A stretch of DNA of 64,000 nucleotides from positions 3,417,436 to 3,481,435 of the forward strand of contig NZ_JAGFPK010000001.1 of assembly GCF_017599385.1 (NCBI RefSeq), given 5' to 3'. The DNA is from Ciceribacter sp. L1K22 (GTDB lineage Bacteria > Pseudomonadota > Alphaproteobacteria > Rhizobiales > Rhizobiaceae). The notes under the pieces were generated by a model, which saw nothing but the letters and a program-made list of their open reading frames with translations, was not told the DNA's origin and made no database searches. The position numbers were made by a program, and so were the translations under genes. Position 1 is the stretch's first letter. Every line of letters begins with the position of its first letter. This document shows, piece by piece, positions 25,903-33,145 of the stretch.

Positions 25903-26895
25903 ATGAAATTCAAATATTTGGCATTCACTGCACTACCGGTTCTCATGCTTCTGGCCGGCGAGACGATCGCGCAGGAGAAGAAGACCCTTGCCATCGTCGT
26001 CAAGGGACTCGACAACCCGTTCTTCGAGCAGATCAATCTTGGCTGCAAGAAATGGCTGTCCGAAAATCCGGACAGCGAATACGAATGCCTCTATACCGGT
26101 CCAGCCTCGTCAGCCGATGAGGCTGGCGAGGTTCAGATCGTTGACGATCTTCTTACCCGCGGCGTTGCTGCGATTGCGATATCGCCATCGAACGCTCCGG
26201 CGATGGCCAACCGGATACGCGAAATCGCCCCGACCGTACCGGTCATGACCGTTGACGCGGACTTCCTGGAGAAGGACCACGATCTCCGCAAGACGTATCT
26301 CGGGACTGACAACTATCTGATGGGCGTGAAGATGGCTGAGGAGGCCAAGAAGCTCAAGGCGGAGGGCGGCTCGGTCTGCCTGCAGCTCGGCAACGTGGCG
26401 GCCGCCAACATCAATGCCCGTGCACAGGGCTTTCGCGACACGATCGCGGGCGCCAAGGATATCGAACGTCTGACGGGCCAGAACGGTTGGACGGAAATCG
26501 AGGGTTGCCCGGTCTACACGAATGACCAGGCCGACCTCGCAAACCAGCAGATGTCCGACGTCTTTACTGCCAACCCCGATCTCGATGCCTTCATTCTCGT
26601 CGGTGGCTGGGCCCAGTTCGCCCCACAGGCCTACACCCAGGTCACCGACCAGGTGATGGACAAGTTGAAGTCGAAGGATCTGATCATCGTCGCCGGCGAC
26701 ACGCTGCCGCCCCAGACCCAGGCCTTCCGCGAAGGACGCAGTCACGCTCAGGTCGGTCAGCGTCCGTTCGAAATGGGCTACAAAGCGCCCGACGTGATGA
26801 TCCAGTTGATCAATGGGGAGAGCGTTGAGGACCCGTTGTTTACCGGCCTCGACGTCTGCAACACGGAAGATCCGGGCTTCTGCAAGGACAATTAA
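25903..26895 (+). CDS. sugar ABC transporter substrate-binding protein 1 (RbsB type)
   Basis: A 330-residue binding protein with a signal peptide ending around ETIAQE, then KTLAIVVKGLDNPFFEQINLGCKKW. It has six cysteines in the mature part (around GCKKW, YECLY, SVCLQ, EGCPV, DVCNT and GFCKD), unusual for this family and possibly forming disulfides. TTGGAGGAGG precedes the ATG. It is not a close duplicate of the second binding protein 127 bp downstream. It may serve the divergent single-NBD transporter or the Mgl-like transporter of its own operon. Confidence 0.92.
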   Translation: MKFKYLAFTALPVLMLLAGETIAQEKKTLAIVVKGLDNPFFEQINLGCKKWLSENPDSEYECLYTGPASSADEAGEVQIVDDLLTRGVAAIAISPSNAPAMANRIREIAPTVPVMTVDADFLEKDHDLRKTYLGTDNYLMGVKMAEEAKKLKAEGGSVCLQLGNVAAANINARAQGFRDTIAGAKDIERLTGQNGWTEIEGCPVYTNDQADLANQQMSDVFTANPDLDAFILVGGWAQFAPQAYTQVTDQVMDKLKSKDLIIVAGDTLPPQTQAFREGRSHAQVGQRPFEMGYKAPDVMIQLINGESVEDPLFTGLDVCNTEDPGFCKDN

Positions 26896-26901
26896 CGGAT
26901 G

Positions 26902-26927
26902 CGGGGGAGAACCGACCCTCTTCCCCG
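26902..26927 (+). repeat. intercistronic hairpin after binding-protein gene 1
   Basis: CGGGGGAGA pairs with TCTTCCCCG over nine bases including one G-U pair, with an 8-base loop, 6 bp past the stop and without a U-tract. It separates the two binding-protein cistrons. Confidence 0.65.
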
Positions 26928-27021
26928 TCCCAATCAGTAGCGTCATCCGGATGGCCGAGACGGTCTCCGGGTGTTCCTTGAAACAATGGCGGCCCTGAGG
27001 AGAGGGCTGCGGGAGGAACAT

Positions 27022-27969
27022 ATGAAACGACTTTCAATCACGGCCCTCGCGGCCATCATGGCCATGGCCACCACACCAGTCCTGGCTCAGGAAAAACAGG
27101 CACTCGCGTTCGTCGTCAACGCGGCATCCGATTTCTGGAAGCTTGCGGAGGCAGGCGTCAAAGCGGCGCAGGCGGAGCTTCCTGATTTCGATCTGCAGTT
27201 CCGGTATCCGGCGCAAGGCACGGCAGCGCTCCAGAACGCGCTGATGGACGATCTCGTTGCGGCGGGCACCGATGCCATCATGATCTCGTCCGTCGATCCG
27301 AAGAGTTCGGTTGACGCGTTCAACCGGATCGCCGCACAGGTGCCGCTCTTCACCACCGACAGCGACGCACCTCAGTCAAAACGCATCGCCTATCTTGGCT
27401 CCTCGAATACATTGGCGGGGGTCCAGGCCGGTGAAATCGCCGTCAAGGCCCTGCCCAATGGTGGGAAATGCATGGGCTTCGTCGGTTTCCTCGGGGCGGA
27501 TAACGCCAAGGAGCGGATCGACGGCTTCCGCAAGGCCGTTGAAGGCAAGGGCATCGAACTCGTCGATGTCCGCGGCGACGATGTCGATTTTGCCCGCGCC
27601 CGCTCGAATGTCGATGACGTGCTTGCGGCCAACCCGGAGATCGACTGCATGGTCGGTTTCTACTCGTACAATCCGCCAAAGATCTACGAGGCGTTGCAGG
27701 CCGCCGGCAAGCTCGGCGCGATTACGGTGATAGCCTTCGACGAGGACCCGATCACTCTCGGCGCCGTCCGCGAGGGATCGTTTGCCGGGACAGTCGTGCA
27801 GGACCCTTATCAGTGGGGCTATCAGGGGATGAAACTGATGGCGGCCTACCTCAAGGGCGACAAGTCCCAGATACCGGCCGATGGTCTGATCATCGTCCCG
27901 ACGCAGGTTATCGACAAGGCGAACGTCGATGCGTTCGAAAAGCAGCTGAAGGAACGTGTCGGCGGCTGA
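27022..27969 (+). CDS. sugar ABC transporter substrate-binding protein 2 (RbsB type)
   Basis: A 315-residue RbsB-family protein with a signal peptide ending TPVLAQE (residue about 24), then ALAFVVNAASDFWKLAEAGVKAAQAE, SSVDPKSS and VIAFDEDPITLGAV. GGGAGGAA supports ATG 27022. It is immediately upstream of the two-NBD ATPase and permease and is the likely cognate binding protein for that transporter. Confidence 0.92.
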   Translation: MKRLSITALAAIMAMATTPVLAQEKQALAFVVNAASDFWKLAEAGVKAAQAELPDFDLQFRYPAQGTAALQNALMDDLVAAGTDAIMISSVDPKSSVDAFNRIAAQVPLFTTDSDAPQSKRIAYLGSSNTLAGVQAGEIAVKALPNGGKCMGFVGFLGADNAKERIDGFRKAVEGKGIELVDVRGDDVDFARARSNVDDVLAANPEIDCMVGFYSYNPPKIYEALQAAGKLGAITVIAFDEDPITLGAVREGSFAGTVVQDPYQWGYQGMKLMAAYLKGDKSQIPADGLIIVPTQVIDKANVDAFEKQLKERVGG

Positions 27970-27987
27970 CCCCGTGTAAAGTCCGGG

Positions 27988-28013
27988 CCTGCGTGGACGC
28001 AAAGCCACGCAGG
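27988..28013 (+). repeat. intercistronic hairpin after binding-protein gene 2
   Basis: CCTGCGTGG and CCACGCAGG pair perfectly over nine bases around an 8-base loop, 19 bp past the binding-protein stop and before the ATPase start. Confidence 0.75.
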
Positions 28014-28038
28014 TCGCTTCTGTGAAACGGGGGTGCGT

Positions 28039-29544
28039 ATGGATCATCGACCAGATACGCCGATCAAGCTCGACCTGCTCGGCATAACCAAGATCTATCC
28101 GGGGGTAGTCGCGCTTAACTCCGTCTCCCTTTCGATAAAAGGTGGCGAGGTTGTCGCGCTGATTGGAGAAAATGGTGCTGGCAAGTCCACCCTGATGAAG
28201 GTCCTGGGTGGTGCCATAAACCCGGACGAAGGGGAAATCGTGATCGATGACCGCAGGCTATCTGGGCTTACGCCAGCGGACGCTGCCGGTTACGGGATCG
28301 CTTTCGTTCACCAGGAACTCAATCCGCTGACCAATCTCGACGTTGCCGGCAATATTCTGCTTGGTCGCGAGATACGTAAACGCCCGTTCGGTCTCATCGA
28401 CCAGAGCGCCATGGAACACAGGGTTCAACCGTTGCTCGAGCTGCTCGGCGCGCGGTTCTCGCCCTCCACAGCAGTGGACGAACTGTCGCTCGCCGATCTT
28501 CAATTGCTGGAGATCGCCAAGGCGCTTTCGATCAATGTCCGGCTCCTCATTCTTGATGAGCCAACGTCGAGCCTTACACTTTCTGAAACTCAACGCCTGC
28601 TGGGTGTTGTCCGCAGGCTTCGCGACGATGGGGTCGCCGTCCTCTTCATCACCCATCGCCTATCGGAGGTGGAGCAGGTTGCCGATCGGGTCGTTGCTCT
28701 TCGCGACGGAAAAAATGCCGGGGAATTGCCTCGTGACGCCATCGACAGGGACGCGATGGTTCGCCTGATGATCGGACGCGACATCAAGCAGTTCTACGAA
28801 CGACCCAATCTGGAGAAGGGGCCTGTCGTGCTTTGTGCAAAAGGTTTGAGGACCCGAACCTATCCAGAGGCGGAGGTTGATCTCGTGGTGCGGGCGGGGG
28901 AGATCGTTGGTCTCGCCGGCCTCATCGGTGCCGGAAGAACCGAGCTTGCAAGGACTATCTTCGGTATCGCGGCACCAGAGGCGGGTGTTGTCGAGGTGAA
29001 CAACAAACCCGTTGCGCCCGGATCGGTTCCGGATGCCATCGGAGCTGGCATTTGTCTTGTTCCTGAGGACCGGAAGGGCGAAGGGCTCTTCCTCGACTTC
29101 TCGATCTCCGAAAACATCGTCATGCCGAACCTCTTCGCCGTTTCGCGAAGGGGTTTCGTCGACCGTCGGGAAGAGCAGGCACTTGCTGAAGGGTTCCGGA
29201 GGCGACTGTCGATCAAGGCGCGTCGTCTCGACCGACCGGCGGGAGAACTATCCGGCGGCAATCAACAGAAGGTGGTCCTTGCGAAGTGGCTGGCGATGCA
29301 GCCTGGTCTCGTTATCCTCGACGAGCCAACGCGCGGGATCGATGTCGGCGCCAAGGCCGAGGTCTATCTGCTGATGCGCGACCTCGCGGAGCAGGGCGTC
29401 GCGATTTTGATGATCTCGTCCGACATGGAGGAAATCATCGGGATATCGAGCAGGGTCGCGGTCATGTGCCGTGGCAGGATCGTCGGGACACTGGATCGCG
29501 ACAACCTCTCCGAAGAAGCCATTCTCAAGCTAGCCGTGGAATGA
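28039..29544 (+). CDS. sugar ABC transporter ATP-binding protein (MglA type, two NBDs)
   Basis: A 501-residue duplicated ATPase. NBD1 has GENGAGKST, LSLADLQLLEIAKAL and LILDEPTSSLT; NBD2 has GLIGAGRTE, LSGGNQQK and VILDEPTRGIDVG. ATG 28039 follows CGGGGGT; a GTG at 28033 is possible. Its stop overlaps an in-frame ATG of the permease gene. It belongs to the second of two sugar importers that meet at one divergent promoter. Confidence 0.93.
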   Translation: MDHRPDTPIKLDLLGITKIYPGVVALNSVSLSIKGGEVVALIGENGAGKSTLMKVLGGAINPDEGEIVIDDRRLSGLTPADAAGYGIAFVHQELNPLTNLDVAGNILLGREIRKRPFGLIDQSAMEHRVQPLLELLGARFSPSTAVDELSLADLQLLEIAKALSINVRLLILDEPTSSLTLSETQRLLGVVRRLRDDGVAVLFITHRLSEVEQVADRVVALRDGKNAGELPRDAIDRDAMVRLMIGRDIKQFYERPNLEKGPVVLCAKGLRTRTYPEAEVDLVVRAGEIVGLAGLIGAGRTELARTIFGIAAPEAGVVEVNNKPVAPGSVPDAIGAGICLVPEDRKGEGLFLDFSISENIVMPNLFAVSRRGFVDRREEQALAEGFRRRLSIKARRLDRPAGELSGGNQQKVVLAKWLAMQPGLVILDEPTRGIDVGAKAEVYLLMRDLAEQGVAILMISSDMEEIIGISSRVAVMCRGRIVGTLDRDNLSEEAILKLAVE

Positions 29545-29555
29545 AGGGGCATCAG

Positions 29556-30566
29556 ATGCAGAAGAAAGACATCGGCCTCGGCCTGCTCGTCATCACCGTC
29601 GGGGCGGTCGTCGCTCTCGTCAATCCCAGGTTTCTGTCGCCGATCAATCTGGCAAACACCGCCAACCTTATCGGCCTCTTTGGTCTCTTCTCGATCGCCG
29701 AGGCCTTCGTCATCGTCACGGCCGGGATTGAGCTTTCCATCGGCTCGGTCATCGCCTTGCTCGGCGTGATCTTCATCGATCTGATCGCGTCGCATGGAGT
29801 TCCTTGGCCGATCGCGCTTGTCATCGTGCTGGCGTTGTCGATCGTCATCGGCCTTCTGCATGGCAGGCTCATCACGCGGCTGAAGCTCCAACCCTTCGTC
29901 GTCACGTTGTGCGGGCTTCTCATCTATCGGGGCATTGCCCGCTTTTACACGAAGGATGGGACCGCCGGGTTCACATTTGGAACCGACCTTCCTATGCTCG
30001 ACTATGTGTTTGTCGGGCGCAGCGCCGGGGTGCCGCATTCCGTCATCGCCTTCGGCATATTCGCCGTCGCCGCCTGGGTGCTCCTGCATCGCACCGTGTT
30101 CGGCCGCCACCTCCTGGCAGTGGGCAAGAACGAAGAGGCGGCTCGCTACTCCGGAATAAACACGAGAAGGGTCATCGTGACCGCGTATGTGCTCTGCATG
30201 TTCCTGACCGGCGTCTCCGCCGTGTTTTTCGCCATGTACACGAAGTCCGTGCAGCCGTCCTCGCATGGAAACTTCTATGAACTCTATGGCATAGCCGCCG
30301 CCGTGCTCGGTGGATTCTCACTGCGTGGCGGGGAGGGCTCGATTATTGGCGTTGTTCTGGGTGTGGTTCTCCTGCAGATGCTGCAGAACCTCGTAAATCT
30401 GCTGGGTATCCCATCATCCCTTAATTTCGCGGTGATGGGGACAGTGATCCTTTTTGGTGTGATCGCTGACACCCAGTTTCGAACCTATCGCGAAAGACGA
30501 CGCCAGGCGATTGCCCGGTCGGCGTTGACGGAGAACAGTTCCGCACCATCGGGCATATCCGCTTGA
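29556..30566 (+). CDS. sugar ABC transporter permease (RbsC/MglC type)
   Basis: A 336-residue RbsC-type permease with VTAGIELSIGSVIAL, LLHGRLITRLKLQPFVVTLCGLLIYRG and IAAAVLGGFSLRGGEGSIIG. ATG 29556 has AAGGGG upstream; an ATG at 29541 that overlaps the previous stop is also in frame. It is the last gene of the operon. The 98 bp before the convergent response-regulator gene show no clear terminator. Confidence 0.9.
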   Translation: MQKKDIGLGLLVITVGAVVALVNPRFLSPINLANTANLIGLFGLFSIAEAFVIVTAGIELSIGSVIALLGVIFIDLIASHGVPWPIALVIVLALSIVIGLLHGRLITRLKLQPFVVTLCGLLIYRGIARFYTKDGTAGFTFGTDLPMLDYVFVGRSAGVPHSVIAFGIFAVAAWVLLHRTVFGRHLLAVGKNEEAARYSGINTRRVIVTAYVLCMFLTGVSAVFFAMYTKSVQPSSHGNFYELYGIAAAVLGGFSLRGGEGSIIGVVLGVVLLQMLQNLVNLLGIPSSLNFAVMGTVILFGVIADTQFRTYRERRRQAIARSALTENSSAPSGISA

Positions 30567-30663
30567 TGCCTTGATTAACGAATGGGGCTCGACCGGGTTC
30601 TCCCGTCAGGCAAAGCGCATGAACCAGGCTGGCAGGGTTACATCGTGCTCTTTGCGTGCGGAA

Positions 30664-31089
30664 TTACGCGCCATTCTCGGTATAGCTGTCCGGAGGCATA
30701 ACCAGGCTTGGCGGAGGCTCTCTGTTGGCCGCGGTGCCTCCCACATAGCTTTCGATAAAGGCGAGGGCGTTGTTAAGGCCGTTCATCGTATAGGGCTTTT
30801 CGATGGCGCCCAATGCACCGGCGAAATCCTCCGGTATTCGTTTCAGATTTCCGGACACGAAAACGTAGGGAATGCCGCGCTTGGACAGCTGACGACCGAC
30901 ATCTATGCCGGAGGGACCGTCGCGCAGCGTGATGTCGACGAAGGCGAAATCGAGCGTAGAGGAGTTTATCATCTCCAGAGCACTCTTGCTATCGGCTGCA
31001 ATGCCCACCACGTCGTGACCCGCCGCATCGATTTCGCTTTCGAGCTCCATCGCCAGCAGCATTTCGTCCTCTATAATCAAGACTCTCAC
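30664..31089 (-). CDS. single-domain response regulator (receiver only)
   Basis: A 141-residue CheY-like receiver. It has the acidic pair E7-D8, the phospho-acceptor D52 in FAFVDITLRDG, the conserved Thr/Ser position in YVFVSGN and K in AIEKPY. No output domain follows, only about 20 further residues. It is 11 bp downstream of the LOV histidine kinase gene and is its likely phosphorylation partner. Single-domain receivers of this type act in phosphorelays or as phosphate sinks, for example in the alphaproteobacterial general stress response. Confidence 0.9.
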   Translation of the reverse strand: MRVLIIEDEMLLAMELESEIDAAGHDVVGIAADSKSALEMINSSTLDFAFVDITLRDGPSGIDVGRQLSKRGIPYVFVSGNLKRIPEDFAGALGAIEKPYTMNGLNNALAFIESYVGGTAANREPPPSLVMPPDSYTENGA

Positions 31090-31099
31090 TGTTTCTTCC

Positions 31100-32209
31100 T
31101 TAATCTTTGACGAGCAGGGTCACACGCACATCCGTGGAATGTCCTTCCACCTTGCGTTCGAGTGTCGCCTTCAGCTGTGTTACGCAGGCCTCAAGCATCT
31201 TCCGACTGAAGGCGTCCTCCTCCTCGTCAACCTTTACGGGGGTGACGGTGTCAACGACGCGTATCAGGAAGTGTCCATTGAGACGTCTGACCTCCACGTG
31301 AATTTGGCCACCGCCGTCACTCAAACCTCGCCGAACCGCGTCTCCTATGAGCTCGTTTACAATCAGCGCGAGGGGAGAAGCCTTGGTTGCGGGGACCACC
31401 ACTTCATGCAAATCCGTGGTCATTACGATATCCGTCCGCTTGAGTGCCCCCACGACATCCATCACCAGCGTCTTGGCGAAATCCGCGACGTCGAAATGGC
31501 CAACGTCCTCGTCATTGAGCAGCTTGCGTTGAACAGTGCTCAGCGCTTCAACCCTGTTGAGGACTGACATGAGCGTGCGCTCGACTACGTCGCTGCGCGT
31601 CATCCGTGCCTGGAGCTTCACGATGGAGGCGATCGTGAGGAGATTGTTTTTCACGCGATGATCGACCTCGTGAACAAGGCTTGTCTTCGCCTTCAGCGCT
31701 TCCGATAGCGCCGCCGTTCTCAAGGCCACTTCCTCCTCAGCAAGGTGGCGTGCCCGCGCAAGCTCGGCCTCCTTGCTTTTTATGTTGGTGAAGTCGAGTT
31801 GTGACGCGAAGAAATAGATCACATCGCCGGCCTCATCGCGAACAGGGCTGACGAAAAGTGCATTCCAGAATTTTGACCCGTCTTTTCTGTAGTTGAGGAT
31901 ATCCACCGCTATGTCGCGTTCCGCCGCGATCGCGTCACGAAGCGTATCCACGGCCCGCCGATCCGTCTCCGGTCCCTGCAACAGCCGGCAGTTTTCGCCG
32001 ACAAGTTCCTCAGAGGTGTAACCGGTGAGATCGCAAAAGGCCCTGTTGCAGAAGATGATGGGGTTGTCAGCCTGATGCGGGTCGGTGATCAACATGGGCA
32101 TTCGCGTTGCCTTGAAGGCAGCTGCAAACGGGTCTTCAGACGCGTGACTGGACACCAGCCGCTGTCCGGCCGTCCGAGCATCTCGTCTGGAAGTGTTGTT
32201 TTCAGCCAT
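31100..32209 (-). CDS. LOV-domain (PAS) sensor histidine kinase, HisKA_2 type, with degenerate ATP-binding domain
   Basis: A 369-residue soluble sensor kinase. Residues about 35-140 form a PAS/LOV domain with GENCRLLQG, in which C74 is the photo-adduct cysteine of the flavin-binding LOV motif GxNCRFLQ (Phe replaced by Leu), followed by NYRKDGSKFWNALFVSPV. A coiled coil (about 145-175) leads to the HisKA_2 phospho-acceptor helix HEVDHRVKNNLLTI with H184. The C-terminal ATPase keeps VNEL but has GDAVRRG where TNAxKY is usual, VVDTVTPVKV in place of DxGxG, and no glycine-rich G2 loop. The ATG at 32209 has GGGG upstream; an in-frame ATG at 32251 is possible. I expect blue-light sensing with reduced or lost autokinase activity. 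Confidence 0.85.
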   Translation of the reverse strand: MAENNTSRRDARTAGQRLVSSHASEDPFAAAFKATRMPMLITDPHQADNPIIFCNRAFCDLTGYTSEELVGENCRLLQGPETDRRAVDTLRDAIAAERDIAVDILNYRKDGSKFWNALFVSPVRDEAGDVIYFFASQLDFTNIKSKEAELARARHLAEEEVALRTAALSEALKAKTSLVHEVDHRVKNNLLTIASIVKLQARMTRSDVVERTLMSVLNRVEALSTVQRKLLNDEDVGHFDVADFAKTLVMDVVGALKRTDIVMTTDLHEVVVPATKASPLALIVNELIGDAVRRGLSDGGGQIHVEVRRLNGHFLIRVVDTVTPVKVDEEEDAFSRKMLEACVTQLKATLERKVEGHSTDVRVTLLVKD

Positions 32210-32395
32210 CTGTTGCCCCAAATGCAGCTTCGTAAGAATGGGCCAGGTCAATCTTTGTTCCCGGTCGCTCCTGGTTATTGGTCAACGCATGTAGTGCTTA
32301 AAACCAAGTGAAGAAGGGTGTTCGGGTCGCGGAACGCGGGGCACGTTGGATGCAGGTTATCACACAATGAAGACCAGCCGCGCCAGCTCCGGCCG

Positions 32396-32473
32396 GATCT
32401 CCGTAGTTTGGAGATCACTGCTGCCGTGGGTGACACATGAGAACCTCGAAATGGTTCCATAATACATATTATG
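32396..32473. repeat. three consecutive inverted repeats in a 346-bp intergenic region
   Basis: The gap 32210-32555 between the LOV kinase start and the Lrp stop has no convincing gene. It holds GATCTCC-N7-GGAGATC (32396-32416), GAACC-N7-GGTTC (32441-32457) and CATAAT-N4-ATTATG (32458-32473), all perfect. They could be regulator sites for the LOV kinase promoter or stems of a small RNA. No U-tract marks a terminator. Confidence 0.45.
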
Positions 32474-32555
32474 AAATCATGACGTGTACGGGGGCACATT
32501 CTATTTCCAAGTGCGACAACGCCTTTGCTAATGCTCCAGTCAAGGTCGTGTCCCC

Positions 32556-33023
32556 CTAGTCGCCGATGGGAAAGGAAAAACCTGCCTTTACGCGATCCAT
32601 AACAACCATGGTCTTGAAACCCTTGATATCGTGGTTTTCATAGAAGAACCGACGAGTGAAGGCTTCGTAATCCTCCATGTCCTTTGCCGTGATCACAAGG
32701 ATGAAGTCGGCGTCGCCGGTGACATAGTAGCCGATCATAACTTCCTTCGTGCTCCGTATCGCTGCCTTGAACCGATCAACGATGTCGGCGCGTTCGCGCT
32801 CCAGTGACACCAGAACGATCATCGTGATCCCGCGTCCGACGGCCTTGGGCGACACGATCGCGACGTCGGCTTCGATCACCCCCTCCTCGCGCAAGCGCTT
32901 CAGTCGTCGTTGGCAGGCGGTTGGCGAGAGATTGACCAGCCGAGCAAGTTCTTCCGACGTGAGGCGATTGTTCTTCTGGACGGCATCAAGCAATGCCCGG
33001 TCGGCTCGATCAAGGGTGGTCAT
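32556..33023 (-). CDS. doeX: Lrp/AsnC-family regulator of the ectoine cluster
   Basis: A 155-residue Lrp-type protein with an N-terminal HTH (DRADRALLDAVQKNNRLTSEELARLVNLS, recognition helix PTACQRRLKRLREEGVI) and a C-terminal RAM/AsnC ligand domain (MIGYYVTGDADFILVITAKDMEDY). ATG 33023 is preferred over an in-frame ATG at 33041. It is divergent from doeC. An AsnC/Lrp gene accompanies doeC and doeD in Halomonas (doeX) and Ruegeria (asnC) ectoine clusters, so I assign that role. A perfect 11-bp inverted repeat overlaps its start codon and suggests autorepression. Confidence 0.85.
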   Translation of the reverse strand: MTTLDRADRALLDAVQKNNRLTSEELARLVNLSPTACQRRLKRLREEGVIEADVAIVSPKAVGRGITMIVLVSLERERADIVDRFKAAIRSTKEVMIGYYVTGDADFILVITAKDMEDYEAFTRRFFYENHDIKGFKTMVVMDRVKAGFSFPIGD

Positions 33024-33069
33024 GCAGAAATCCTGCGTCAAAGAGAGAGTTTAAGACTGATTTCTGCAT
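33022..33069. promoter_or_regulatory. 11-bp perfect inverted repeat, probable Lrp operator
   Basis: ATGCAGAAATC (33022-33032) and GATTTCTGCAT (33059-33069) are exact inverted copies separated by 26 bp, a centre distance of 37 bp. The left arm covers the Lrp start codon and the right arm lies 77 bp before the doeC start, so one bound Lrp oligomer could control both genes. Confidence 0.7.
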
Positions 33070-33145
33070 AGGTTCGATTTCATATGCCGTCAAATGATTG
33101 GTTGCTGCCGTTAGACTGCTCACTGAATGAAATGAGGAGTGACGT

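Noticed and set aside
29364..30266. 300-codon open frame on the minus strand
   Set aside because: Antisense to the MglA/RbsC-type genes, with low-complexity Asp/Arg/His sequence and no start signal.
32210..32555. Possible EcfG (GGAAC...GTT) stress promoter before the LOV kinase
   Set aside because: GGAAC elements occur on both strands, but none has GTT at the required 16-17 bp spacing.
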